A DNA stretch of 38,268 nucleotides, taken from positions 1 through 38,268 of the forward strand of contig NZ_FNPJ01000025.1 of NCBI RefSeq assembly GCF_900107265.1, written 5' to 3'. Within the stretch, counting starts at the first letter, position 1; each line of letters begins with the position of its first letter. Below the pieces are notes generated by a model. The model saw only the letters and a list, made by a program, of their open reading frames with translations. It made no database searches and was not told where the DNA came from. Origin of the DNA: Nitrosomonas sp. Nm33 (GTDB lineage: Bacteria > Pseudomonadota > Gammaproteobacteria > Burkholderiales > Nitrosomonadaceae). The position numbers and the translations under genes were made by a program. Shown in pieces: positions 1 through 8,601 of this stretch.

Positions 1-323
1 CGATTGGTGCCCTGATTGGAAAGCTACTGGTAACCATCGGCCTGTTTGAAGCCAACATCAATGCTGATGTGTTTCATGGATGGGCGATGCAGGACCTGTT
101 GCCTAAATTGCCACTACATTCCATCGTTGTGATGGACAATGCCACCTTCCATAAGAGACAAGACACACGGGATGCCATACATAACGCCGGGCATACCCTT
201 GAATACCTTCCCGCTTATTCTCCTGATCTCAATCCCATCGAACACAAATGGGTACAGGCCAAGGCGCTCCGTAGACAACAAAACCAAACCGTCGATACGC
301 TCTTCAAATCCTATGCATTCTGA
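1..323 (+). CDS. IS630-family transposase, C-terminal part (5' end outside window)
   Basis: The reading frame is already open at base 3 and runs to a TGA at 321-323, so this is the last ~107 codons of a gene that begins before the window. The translation carries the second half of the DDE catalytic core of IS630/Tc1-type transposases: the VVMDNATFHK segment with the second catalytic Asp, then LPAYSPDLNPIEHKW with the final Glu. A family member is usually about 340 residues. The product would cut and rejoin element ends at TA dinucleotides. The C-terminus looks complete. A matching N-terminal start of the same family lies at the other end of the window, also on the plus strand. Confidence 0.9.
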   Translation, partial: IGALIGKLLVTIGLFEANINADVFHGWAMQDLLPKLPLHSIVVMDNATFHKRQDTRDAIHNAGHTLEYLPAYSPDLNPIEHKWVQAKALRRQQNQTVDTLFKSYAF

Positions 324-348
324 ATCATTCTTAACTGGTTAGGCTATA
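324..348 (+). repeat. Right terminal inverted repeat of the IS630 element
   Basis: Just after the transposase stop the sequence reads towards GGCTATA at 342-348. The same motif in inverse orientation (TATAGCC) starts the IS630 copy at 38174. This supports 348, within a TA, as the outer edge of the element. The rest of the two arms can only be aligned with several mismatches and a gap. Confidence 0.55.
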
Positions 349-581
349 GCGTTAGACCAATCAATGTCTGCCAAGGTACTCCCTGAAAAGTGCTTATATA
401 GAATTTCCTCGGTTTATCCTTTTGCAGACCTCCATGAGGTAGGTTCGATGCACTAAAGCAGAAAGTCAAAATAGATTAACTTGATCATTCGCTTGCTTAC
501 AACAGCCGATTAGGCGGAAAGAAGCTTTCTTTATCAGTAACTTAAGGAATTTAATTCTTGACTGTTATGGCAGGGCTTTTT

Positions 582-932
582 TCATAGCTGTACCCCAAAC
601 CGGCGCAGAAGAGGCAAGAAAGCAAAATAACAGACGATAGTGGCTGCAGCGGAGAGGCTGAGACTAAGCCAAAACCCAAGGCCCTGCTTAAGTAATATGG
701 GGAATAGCAAGAACAGCAGGAGTGAAGGCAGCACCAGCCAGAAAATTTGGTATGAAAGATCAGCTATCTGCGATAACGGAGAACCCTCAACATAGAGCCA
801 AACAAACGCCAGTAAAGCTGTAAATGGCAGAGATGCCACAAGCGCAGCTATTCCTGTGTTTCGTTTAGTAATTTCGGTGATCGCTACGATTAATATAGCG
901 GTGACAAGTAGTTTGATCGTGTAATAAAGCAT
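582..932 (-). CDS. DUF3147-type small integral membrane protein
   Basis: A 116-residue protein made almost wholly of hydrophobic segments. I count about four membrane spans (around residues 4-20, 25-48, 60-80 and 86-108) with short charged loops such as TEITKRNTG after the first. It resembles the DUF3147 family of small inner-membrane proteins, which have no established biochemical role. The start ATG is preceded by a GAGGT ribosome-binding sequence a few bases upstream. The gene stands alone, between the IS630 end and a divergent permease gene. The family call is from memory of sequence style, so the membrane nature is more certain than the name. Confidence 0.7.
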   Translation of the reverse strand: MLYYTIKLLVTAILIVAITEITKRNTGIAALVASLPFTALLAFVWLYVEGSPLSQIADLSYQIFWLVLPSLLLFLLFPILLKQGLGFWLSLSLSAAATIVCYFAFLPLLRRFGVQL

Positions 933-1102
933 TAGACCTCACTTTAATCAGAATTCTAAGAGGAACAACAGTTAAGTGTGATGAAAATACTCTCTTCTGT
1001 CACCCTTGGATAATTTGAGGTTGTAGTTGTGGTAAAAAAAGTAGTAAAAATACTTATGTGATAAAAGCCAGTGTTTATTCAGAATATTACTCAAAAAAGT
1101 AA

Positions 1103-1861
1103 ATGTCATTAAACGAAGCATTTCAGTTTTTAATCACGAGCCCATTACAGCTTATGCTGACATGTTTCGTCGCATTCAGTGCTTCGATTTTGGCAGGATT
1201 ATCTGGCTATGGCACTGGTTTGATTCTACCAGTGTTCGTAGTTCCGCTTGTCGGGGTAACCAACGTTATTCCCGTAATGGCTGTCGCTATGCTCTTGAAC
1301 AATGGTAGTCGGGTCATCGCGTTCTGGCAAGAAATTCAATGGCTTCATGTGCGACATATACTTGTTCTGGGTCTACCTGCGTGTATTGCTGGCGCGTACA
1401 GCTACACGCTGCTCAGCGCTGATTGGATTACTCTCCTCCTTGGTTCATTCCTGCTAGCAAGTGTTCTATTACGAAGAATCTTGCGCAATGCGCAACTCAG
1501 GTTTTCGACCACTACTGAACTTGGTGCAGGCGCAGCATTTGGGTTCATCAATGGTGGCATGACGGGCACGGGTGCTATTCTAATTTCTATGCTGATGTCA
1601 GTTGGGATTAATGGCAGTGCTCTTGTTGCAACAGATGCGGTTATTTCTGTCACATTGGGTATAGCGAAAATTATTCTTTTCGGCAGTTTCGCCGTACTCA
1701 ATCTAGAGCTGGCTCTGATGGGTCTTCTCATTGGACTTTGCACTGCACCGGGTGCGTTTGTTGCGCGTGTAATGTTAAAACATATTCCGGCAGGCATACA
1801 CGCTTGGTTCATGGAATTAGTAGTCATTGCAGGCGCTATTGCACTACTTTTACGTGTTTAA
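1103..1861 (+). CDS. TauE/SafE family sulfite/anion permease
   Basis: A 252-residue polytopic inner-membrane protein with about eight hydrophobic spans in two similar halves. The first half has the glycine-rich AGLSGYGTGLILP stretch and the second has GFINGGMTGTGAILIS. This matches the duplicated layout of the TauE/SafE (TSUP, formerly DUF81) permeases, which export sulfite, sulfoacetate or related organic anions. The substrate cannot be told from sequence. The gene is monocistronic, divergent from the DUF3147-type gene 170 bases away, and its ATG has only a weak ribosome-binding site. A gene-poor stretch of 726 bases follows. Confidence 0.85.
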   Translation: MSLNEAFQFLITSPLQLMLTCFVAFSASILAGLSGYGTGLILPVFVVPLVGVTNVIPVMAVAMLLNNGSRVIAFWQEIQWLHVRHILVLGLPACIAGAYSYTLLSADWITLLLGSFLLASVLLRRILRNAQLRFSTTTELGAGAAFGFINGGMTGTGAILISMLMSVGINGSALVATDAVISVTLGIAKIILFGSFAVLNLELALMGLLIGLCTAPGAFVARVMLKHIPAGIHAWFMELVVIAGAIALLLRV

Positions 1862-2587
1862 TAGTAAATTCTCCAAAAAGATTAGATTGTTATGTTTATG
1901 TAAAGAGGTGGATTATCAACGGCTCGATACTGGCTACATCGTAGTTCAACTTACGACGGGTATTCATTGCTCTTCGTTTCCCTGCTGGCTTCGCTGCCTT
2001 CATCACAGAGTAATCTGTGAGACACCTACCTAGTCAATAGTTTAAAAGCTTTAGTGTCATGATAGTGCAATATTGAGCTCCTAAAATAATATAGACTAAG
2101 TGATTCTCTTATCTTAGTCAGGTGCCAGTGTTTCCTCCCATTCTGTGTCCTCGCTGGCACCTTTCATTTGAGAATAGGATCGTAGATCTTGTTCTTAATA
2201 ACAAAAATAGATGGTTTCTCTGGACCAGTCAATATTACCGTTCCTACTAATATTAAGATTGATTTATGTATAACTTTGATTATCTAAAGTATATTTAGAT
2301 ATATTAATCAATTAGTTGATTATTCATACCTCGGTGCGCTCAGAGTATCACTTCCTTTTCGCCAAGCGTATAGCAATAAGTTTGATGTATTGAAAAAACT
2401 ACAGGGGATTGGTGACGACAATAATGTAAATGCACACAATCTTATTTTCAATACTAAGAGTATTGTGAAAAAGCAGTTATGTGATCTGGCTGCTGTATTA
2501 TTATTCCGCTTGATAATATTTTGTTTTATAAACTAAATTAATTTTCTATTGCCTATGAGTGCTATTTAGTGGTTGTTTCAGGATTAC
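1862..2587. other. Gene-poor stretch, 726 bp, AT-rich
   Basis: I see no convincing gene. Two perfect inverted repeats are visible. TCACAGA/TCTGTGA at 2003-2020 has a 4-base loop. AGGTGCCAG/CTGGCACCT at 2120-2162 has a 25-base loop. Neither is followed by a clear T run. The part after 2200 is very AT-rich and featureless by eye. Confidence 0.6.
2120..2162. repeat. 9-bp perfect inverted repeat (hairpin) in gene-poor DNA
   Basis: AGGTGCCAG (2120-2128) pairs perfectly with CTGGCACCT (2154-2162) across a 25-base spacer. There is no T run in either direction, so it is not a standard intrinsic terminator. It could be the relic of a mobile element end or part of a structured transcript. Confidence 0.5.
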
Positions 2588-4030
2588 TCATAACAAGAAG
2601 AGCGTGGCAAGTCCCAGAAAAATGAAAAAACCACCGCTATCGGTTACTGCGGTAATCATGACGCTGGAGCCAATGGCTGGATCGCGACCCATTTTTATTC
2701 GAGTCAATGGAATGAGTACTCCTACTAATGCAGCTAGCAGCAAGTTCAGAACCATAGCGAAAGCCATGACGAGACCAAGTGGGATATTCTGATAGATGAG
2801 ATAGGTAAAAAATCCAACGATACTCCCCCATACCAAACCATTTATCAGGCTGACACCAATCTCTTTACCAATCAGTTTAAGTGTGCTATCAGTGCTGACC
2901 TGGCCTAGCGCAATGGCACGAACGATCATAGTAATGGTTTGATTGCCGGAATTTCCGCCCACCCCTGCTACAATGGGCATCAGCGCAGCCAGTGCAACCA
3001 ATTTCTCGATGGAATCCTCAAACAGACCAATAACACGTGATGCAATAAACGCTGTTACCAAATTAATGGCAAGCCATGCCCAACGGTTTTTGACACTTTT
3101 CCAGATCGGTGCAAACAAATCCTCTTCTTCACTCAGACCTGCCTGGCTAAGAGCTTCGCTTTCAACTTTCTCACGAATGAAATCTAACACCGAATTAACG
3201 GTTACTCGTCCTAATAGTTTCCTATCTGCATCAACTACTGAGGCAGAAACAAGATCATAGCGTTCAAAAGCCTTGGTTGCCTGTTGTGCTTTGTCATAGG
3301 GATGAAATTTAACCATTTCAGCAGTCATTGCCTCGCTGACCATAACGTCAGGATCAGTTACCAAAAGCTGATTCAGTAGCAAGACCCCTTTGAGATGTTC
3401 ATTGCGATCGACGACAAATAGTTGGTCGGTATGGTCTGGTAATTCACCCAGGCGCCGTAAATAACGCAATACCACCTCAAGCCTGACATTCTCGCGTATC
3501 GTAATGACATCAAAATCCATGAGTGCTCCCACAGAGTCTTCTGGGTAGGACATTGCAGCGCGCAGTTGCTCACGCTCTTCTAGAGGCAGCGCCCGAAATA
3601 CATCCTCGATGACTTCGCTGGGTAAATCTGGTGCAAGATCAGCAATTTCATCTGCATTCAGTTGCTCAGCTGCTGCCACCAATTCGCTGCTGCCCATGTC
3701 TGCAATGAGTGTTTCGCGGACAGCATCGGAAACTTCAAGTAACACCTCTCCATCATTTTCAGTCTTGACCAGACTCCATATAAAGAGACGGTCTTCCAAT
3801 GGCAATGTTTCCAGAATATGCGCGATATCTGCCGGATGAAGCTTATCAAGCACATTCTGCAGACTTGCCAGATTTTGTTTCTGGATAACAGATTCAACCA
3901 GTTCTTGACGCGGGGTATCTTGCAGGCGTACTAACCCTTCTACCAGTCTGTATTTACGGAGCAAATAAATTACCCGCTCCAGTTTGCTTTGCAAGTCTTC
4001 ATTTTCATGAGGATGGCTATCTTCAGTCAT
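2588..4030 (-). CDS. mgtE: Magnesium transporter MgtE
   Basis: A 480-residue Mg2+ channel/transporter of the inner membrane. In order it has: a cytoplasmic superhelical N domain (about residues 25-140, with repeats such as LHPADIAHILETLP), a tandem CBS pair (about 145-270) that senses intracellular Mg2+, and a five-helix membrane domain (about 300-480). The membrane domain holds the pore signatures GGNSGNQT and GRDPAIGSSV. Length fits the family. The ATG at 4030 is preceded by GGAGA seven bases upstream, and that sequence lies in a small hairpin (see the feature at 4037-4050). It is the last gene of the minus-strand stretch. The long gap before aroE suggests its own promoter. Confidence 0.95.
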   Translation of the reverse strand: MTEDSHPHENEDLQSKLERVIYLLRKYRLVEGLVRLQDTPRQELVESVIQKQNLASLQNVLDKLHPADIAHILETLPLEDRLFIWSLVKTENDGEVLLEVSDAVRETLIADMGSSELVAAAEQLNADEIADLAPDLPSEVIEDVFRALPLEEREQLRAAMSYPEDSVGALMDFDVITIRENVRLEVVLRYLRRLGELPDHTDQLFVVDRNEHLKGVLLLNQLLVTDPDVMVSEAMTAEMVKFHPYDKAQQATKAFERYDLVSASVVDADRKLLGRVTVNSVLDFIREKVESEALSQAGLSEEEDLFAPIWKSVKNRWAWLAINLVTAFIASRVIGLFEDSIEKLVALAALMPIVAGVGGNSGNQTITMIVRAIALGQVSTDSTLKLIGKEIGVSLINGLVWGSIVGFFTYLIYQNIPLGLVMAFAMVLNLLLAALVGVLIPLTRIKMGRDPAIGSSVMITAVTDSGGFFIFLGLATLFLL

Positions 4031-4036
4031 AGCAGA

Positions 4037-4050
4037 TCTCCGATGGGAGA
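4037..4050 (-). promoter_or_regulatory. Hairpin enclosing the mgtE ribosome-binding site
   Basis: On the minus strand the leader reads TCTCC-CATC-GGAGA and then seven bases to the mgtE ATG. The GGAGA is the only good Shine-Dalgarno sequence and forms the 3' arm of a perfect 5-bp stem with a 4-base loop. Such a stem could limit ribosome access. That it is regulatory is my inference, and it is short enough to be chance. Confidence 0.4.
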
Positions 4051-4108
4051 AGGGTTGTCACAATAAACAAACGAAATAAACGGAAACTCAATTCCTATTA
4101 ATTAAAAG

Positions 4109-4138
4109 AGACAAGGAAGTGAGCATTGTCTTTTTTTT
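4109..4138 (+). terminator. Possible intrinsic terminator (plus strand)
   Basis: AGACAA (4109-4114) pairs with TTGTCT (4126-4131) across an 11-base loop, and a run of eight T (4131-4138) follows. It has the form of a weak Rho-independent terminator reading rightwards. No plus-strand gene ends here, so it may end a small transcript, act on spurious transcription, or be chance in AT-rich DNA. Confidence 0.3.
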
Positions 4139-4444
4139 GTTATATCACAGGAATGAGAGTCTGTTTTTACAGATTTATTGACCGTGAAATTAAAGTAAAA
4201 GAACTAGCTTTTAAGGGAATGAATGTTAACTCAGTCTGGCACATTGAGCCAGTTAGTAAAAACTAGAAAGTTTTAAAGATGACTTAGAAGCGAATTTCTT
4301 AAGGAGTACTCGATCAAAGGATCTGTGTCACGGGCACGCGGCTGAGAATGAGATTGCTTTTTTCAGCAGCTTCTGCACGTTGCGATTTCGATCATAATCG
4401 CATGGATTAGCTACAATTGAGGCAAGAAATGCCTCTTGATTATC

Positions 4445-4510
4445 CCATTTCCAAATCAAACAGATACGAAGGCGAGCAATATAGAACAGTATCCATAACA
4501 GATAGAGCAG
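4445..4510 (-). repeat. Diverged, partial copy of the 103-bp inverted-repeat element
   Basis: Read on the plus strand it matches the reverse complement of the copies at 19896 and 29471. A near-exact terminal segment (CCATTTCCAAATCAAA, 4445-4460) is followed at the right spacing by CGAAGGCGAGC and then by ACAGTAT, with indels between. The far end is not recognisable. I read this as an old, decayed copy in opposite orientation. The alignment was done by hand. Confidence 0.5.
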
Positions 4511-4651
4511 GGGATGCTGAAAAATAAGAGTAAGCGTTGCCATAGCCAACAGTTGAGAAATTTTGCCGTGTATCCCTTGCGCGATTAACTTCTTTAGAAG
4601 CTGAGATTAAGTGATTGATATTCTGCGCTCAATGAGTGACGTGGATATTGT

Positions 4652-5476
4652 TTAGTGTCTGTTATTCTTTAATATTTCAATCACCTTTTTCGTTTCTGGT
4701 CTGATGCCGCGCCATAAGAAAAAAGATTCCGCAGCTTGTTCGACAAGCATGCCAATGCCATCAACTAGCTGGCTCGCTCCTTGCCGCTGGGCAAATCTTA
4801 AAAATGGCGTCAGCTCTTTACCATACATCATGTCATAAGCTAGTGATTCTTTGGAAAAGATACCTTCCGGTAAAGAAGGCAGCTCATCATGGAGACTTGC
4901 TGAAGTAGCATTGATGACAATATCAAAACTTTCTCCAGAGAAATCTTGATAATGTCCCGATAAGATATTGCCATGAGAAGAGAATTGTCTTTGTAACACT
5001 TGCGCTTTCTCTTTAGTGCGATTGGCGATGGCAAGTATGCGTGGCTTGAGTTCCAGCAGTGGTAAAATAGCACCTCGTGCAGCACCGCCAGCCCCCATTA
5101 ATAGAATACTTTTGCCGGCAATGACAACCTGTTGATTCATCTCGATATCCCGCACCAACCCGGCACCATCAGTGTTATCACCAAGAATGTCATGACTCCC
5201 ATTAAATTTAAGTGTATTGACTGCTTGGGCGGCATTTGCTCGCTCTGTTAAGCATGTTGATATCGCATAAGCTTCTAGCTTGAACGGAAGGGTTACATTC
5301 ATACCCTTACCTCCTCGTTGCTGAAATGCCCTAACCGCCACTTCGAACCCATCCAGAGGAGCCAGAATAGCCTCATACTGCATATCCTGCTGAGTTTCTT
5401 GTGCAAATTGCTTGTGGATGACAGGTGATTTGCTATGGTGTATGGGATTGCCAATTACGGCATAAAAATCAGGCAT
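4652..5476 (-). CDS. aroE: Shikimate dehydrogenase (NADP+)
   Basis: AroE reduces 3-dehydroshikimate to shikimate with NADPH in aromatic amino acid synthesis, in the cytoplasm. The N-terminal substrate domain starts YAVIGNPIHHSKSP, whose SKS serines bind shikimate. NVTLPFK holds the catalytic Lys, and GDNTDGAGL the catalytic Asp. The NADP-binding domain has the loop GAGGAARG followed by ANRTKEKA. I chose the ATG at 5476 because it puts YAVIGNPI right at the N-terminus, as in the family, and has GGA eight bases upstream. The frame stays open to a TTG at 5518 with no such support. It lies 78 bases after the tonB-like gene, on the same strand. Confidence 0.95.
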   Translation of the reverse strand: MPDFYAVIGNPIHHSKSPVIHKQFAQETQQDMQYEAILAPLDGFEVAVRAFQQRGGKGMNVTLPFKLEAYAISTCLTERANAAQAVNTLKFNGSHDILGDNTDGAGLVRDIEMNQQVVIAGKSILLMGAGGAARGAILPLLELKPRILAIANRTKEKAQVLQRQFSSHGNILSGHYQDFSGESFDIVINATSASLHDELPSLPEGIFSKESLAYDMMYGKELTPFLRFAQRQGASQLVDGIGMLVEQAAESFFLWRGIRPETKKVIEILKNNRH

Positions 5477-5554
5477 AACATTGTTCCGTAAAGTGTGAAC
5501 TGAAGAATAAAATTTCAAATGGGAATCAGTAGACTGAACGTATTATTTTACTGA

Positions 5555-6457
5555 TTATTCGCTGATTAATTTATCTGAGCGTTCAAATACCCAGGTACGG
5601 GTAATGTGTAAGATATCCGTATCTCGACTGATATCGGGTGGAAAAGGCGCAAAACCATTTTGAGCTGCTAGTCTGACTATACGAATGGCTGCATCATCGA
5701 GAATTTTTGTTCCAGAGGAGCGATCAATACTGATGGACTCAAGGCTGCCATCCGATCGAATGCCAACAGTTAGCTGTAAATTGCCATAAAGCTGCTGTTT
5801 CCTGGCTTCTTCGGGGTAGTTCAAATTACCGATGCGTTCGACTTTCAGTCGCCAGTCTTCTACATAGCGCGCGAAACGATATTCTTTTGTGCGTGCACCG
5901 ATAAACTTGCGCTTGGGTCGTTTCTGATATTCTTCATATTCCTTGCTGATTTGGGCTTCCAGGCGAGCAATTTCAAGGCTACGCTGTAACAAGTCTGTTC
6001 TGTCCAAAGAGGGTGTGGGTTTGTTTTCAGATTGTTCTGTCTGAGGCTCGGCTTCAATAATGCGAGGTTTGCTTTCAACAGCACTCATGAGCTTCTTGAC
6101 TTCATTTTCCAGCTGTTTTGTTTTTTTGGTTGCTTGAGCAAGATCAACTAATGGCTTGGTTTGGGGCAATACTGGCAAAGGCGATTTAGCACGCTGATCC
6201 TCGTTAACATTGCCACCTCCCTCCAAATTGGTTTGTGCCAATATATTCGTGTCAATAGGTTTTTGCTCAGATTTACTGTTGACCAGAATGATCTCCAGCG
6301 ATTTTGCAACATTATTGACGACAGGTTCCGGTACCTTAAAAGTGATCCCCCAGAGGATAACTGCGTGGAGGAGCAGTGAAATCAGTATTGCGACATAGAA
6401 GCGTTTTGGTCGATAAGATAACCCAGGATAGGGTATCGAAAGGCTGTAATCTAACAT
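5555..6457 (-). CDS. TonB-family protein (energy transducer C-terminal domain)
   Basis: A 300-residue protein with a single N-terminal membrane anchor (about residues 22-38, after the basic RPKRFY), then a long periplasmic linker (about 45-190). The linker is rich in charged residues, Pro and Gln, with coiled-coil-like KKTKQLENEVKKL. A TonB C-terminal domain follows (about 200-290, LNYPEEARKQQLYGNLQLTV and GTKILDDAAIRIVR). TonB proteins pass proton-motive energy from ExbB/ExbD to outer-membrane receptors. No exbB/exbD lies nearby, so this copy may be one of several or do another envelope job. It sits between an RNB exoribonuclease gene and aroE, an arrangement I recall from other betaproteobacteria. 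Confidence 0.85.
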   Translation of the reverse strand: MLDYSLSIPYPGLSYRPKRFYVAILISLLLHAVILWGITFKVPEPVVNNVAKSLEIILVNSKSEQKPIDTNILAQTNLEGGGNVNEDQRAKSPLPVLPQTKPLVDLAQATKKTKQLENEVKKLMSAVESKPRIIEAEPQTEQSENKPTPSLDRTDLLQRSLEIARLEAQISKEYEEYQKRPKRKFIGARTKEYRFARYVEDWRLKVERIGNLNYPEEARKQQLYGNLQLTVGIRSDGSLESISIDRSSGTKILDDAAIRIVRLAAQNGFAPFPPDISRDTDILHITRTWVFERSDKLISE

Positions 6458-6750
6458 CTTAGAGCGAATAACGGCTAGATAAAGTTAACTAACTCATATG
6501 AGCGCTTGTGAGCAAATCTACAATACGTCCCGATAGCTGGATCGGTGAACACTTATTTCTCGCTTAGCTACTTGGAATGTGGCTTCACCAAAATTTGTTG
6601 TACTCATTTTATCATTATGGGGCTTTGTCTCCACTGCTCCCAAAGCGTTTACTGTGATTTATAACGAAATTTCGTTTACACATATTTTGAAGATGGAATA
6701 ATCGACGATGGATGAAAAGTATCTCATAAATGAAAAATATATTTTCAAAC

Positions 6751-8601
6751 TTATTCTTTATATAAAAATCGAGTATTCAAGGTGCATTCAATTAAGTCAA
6801 TTTGGGATAATTCTAACTTAACAACTGTACCCGGCAAGAGGTCTGGTAATGAAGGCACACGTACGATCAAAGGAATACGATCGACCTTTACCAAGTTTTC
6901 TTTAATGACTTGCCCACTAGTTACTTGAATATCTTCCTGTAGCAACCAACGCAGACACCAATAACGTTCCATGGCACGTTGGAAATCACTATATATACTA
7001 TAAGCTTGTTCGAAATCCCGTATTGATATCAATAATTCATCGTTCTCTTTCGAATAGGACGGTACTGCATCTGTCAGTAATGCGATAAGTTGTCGCTGAT
7101 TGATTAAGTCTACATAACGACGCATTGGTGAGCTGCTCCACGCGTACTGGGCCACACCGAGCCCCTGATGAGGGGCCGGAGAAAGACTCATTTTTACTTT
7201 TCCCCCATTCTGGCTGCGATAAATGCCTGCGATTCCCGCATCGGCAAGTTGTTTGCCCCATTCAGTATTCGCATAAATCATTAATTCAGAAACGACTCTG
7301 TCGATTGGTGAGCCGCGTCGACGCTCTTGAATAGTGATACGATCCTGCTCAATAAAGAAGCTGTAATCAATTTTTTCATTATTGATATCATTTTCCTTGC
7401 CGCGGAGTATTTCCATCTTGCGGGAGAAATTCCAAAGTAAACTCAACTCATGCGCAAAAGGGTAATTTGTGCGATTTTTTCTCAGTGTATCCTCATTAAA
7501 TTGTTGCTCCAAGGCATCGTGACGCAGATTGGCGATGACTCTGATTTTTTCTATTCGGCTTTGAGAGCTTATTACAGTAAAATCGTCTGCTACATCCAGA
7601 TAGAGTGAAACTGTCGGGCGTAATCGCGTTTCACTGAGAGTATAAAGATCGATCGTTTTTTCAGGAAGCATAGTAATCTTCCGCCCGGGTAGATAAACAG
7701 TTGAAAGGCGTTTTGCGGCAACTTTATCCAGAAGTGAGCCAGGAGTAATTCCTAAGGCTGGCGCCGCTATATGGATGCCAATACGGAAGCTTCCCAGAGC
7801 GAGCGGTGTAACTGAAAAAGCATCATCAATTTCAGTGGTGGTAGCATCATCGATACTAAAAGCTGCTATATCTGCTATCGGTAAATTCTCAGGATCACTA
7901 AATACACAATCTATTTCGGGGAGATTGAAGGCGGCTCCTTCCGGAAAATGCTCTCGCAGAAATTGATTAAAGTGATAATCGTGGGTAGAGGGTATGGCGC
8001 CACATTTTTCTAATAATTTGGGAACGCTGAGCTTGGTTGCAGTACAGACTGATTCGAGCGCTTTCCATTCAATGGTATTTTTATTTGGTTTATAAAGTAG
8101 GTCATCTAATTGTGATCTGAATTCTTCAGGAAAAATGAAGGTGCTCAATTGTTGCTTATAACGAGCTTGTTGTTCTGCTTCCAGTCGTTTCTTTTCTTGG
8201 CTGGCTAGTGCTGCTCGCAAAGCTTCAGCTGGAGCGGCTTTATAACGCCCTTGTCCTTTTCTGTAAAAATACATTGGAGCGCTATTCAGAAGAATCATGA
8301 TTGCAGCCGCTTCCACTGGACTAGGTGAGTGTCCGAAGTAATCGGCAGCTAAAGTATGACTCGAAAATTCTTCGCTATTCGTGCAGCATTCCCAGAGAAA
8401 ATCAGTATCCAGATCAGCAGCAACCTGCTGTGCCTGATACATGAATTCATATAAGGGTGGGACTTCAAATCGTAACAATACCGAGGAAGCTTTGATTTTG
8501 GAGCGTTTGCCGTGTGATGCTTCTACTTGTAAAGAGGTCGTATTGTCAGCAAGAATGGTGCCAACCTTAAAAATACCAGATTCTTCGTAAAAAACGTTCA
8601 C
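6751..8601 (-). CDS. RNase II/R-family exoribonuclease (RNB domain)
   Basis: A 616-residue cytoplasmic protein expected to degrade RNA from the 3' end. The RNB domain covers about residues 240-560. Its metal-binding core reads SIDDATTTEIDDA near residue 248; in E. coli RNase II the equivalent segment has four Asp, and one is Glu here. The conserved Arg segment near the C-terminus (about 465-505) contains AQYAWSSSPMRRYVDLINQRQ, typical of the family. The N-terminal part is shorter and less like RNase R, with only a weak S1-like C-terminus. It is therefore a betaproteobacterial RNase II-like enzyme rather than a canonical rnr product. It heads the rnb-tonB-aroE group, with 293 bases to tonB. 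Confidence 0.85.
   Translation of the reverse strand: MNVFYEESGIFKVGTILADNTTSLQVEASHGKRSKIKASSVLLRFEVPPLYEFMYQAQQVAADLDTDFLWECCTNSEEFSSHTLAADYFGHSPSPVEAAAIMILLNSAPMYFYRKGQGRYKAAPAEALRAALASQEKKRLEAEQQARYKQQLSTFIFPEEFRSQLDDLLYKPNKNTIEWKALESVCTATKLSVPKLLEKCGAIPSTHDYHFNQFLREHFPEGAAFNLPEIDCVFSDPENLPIADIAAFSIDDATTTEIDDAFSVTPLALGSFRIGIHIAAPALGITPGSLLDKVAAKRLSTVYLPGRKITMLPEKTIDLYTLSETRLRPTVSLYLDVADDFTVISSQSRIEKIRVIANLRHDALEQQFNEDTLRKNRTNYPFAHELSLLWNFSRKMEILRGKENDINNEKIDYSFFIEQDRITIQERRRGSPIDRVVSELMIYANTEWGKQLADAGIAGIYRSQNGGKVKMSLSPAPHQGLGVAQYAWSSSPMRRYVDLINQRQLIALLTDAVPSYSKENDELLISIRDFEQAYSIYSDFQRAMERYWCLRWLLQEDIQVTSGQVIKENLVKVDRIPLIVRVPSLPDLLPGTVVKLELSQIDLIECTLNTRFLYKE

Larger units (their letters stand above)
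4031..4651. other. Intergenic stretch between aroE and mgtE
   Basis: It holds the mgtE leader, the terminator-like hairpin at 4109-4138, and a diverged relic of the 103-bp repeat family near 4445-4510. An open frame of 73 codons on the minus strand (4328-4549) covers the relic, starts with TTG, lacks a ribosome-binding site, and is probably not a gene. In many betaproteobacteria aroE is followed by mtgA. No trace of mtgA is visible here. Confidence 0.5.

Noticed and set aside
1402..1827. 141-codon ORF opposite the TauE-type permease
   Set aside because: Shadow of a clear transporter gene on the other strand; low-complexity basic translation.
4328..4549. 73-codon hydrophobic ORF on the minus strand upstream of mgtE
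   Set aside because: TTG start, no ribosome-binding site, and most of it overlaps a diverged copy of the 103-bp repeat.
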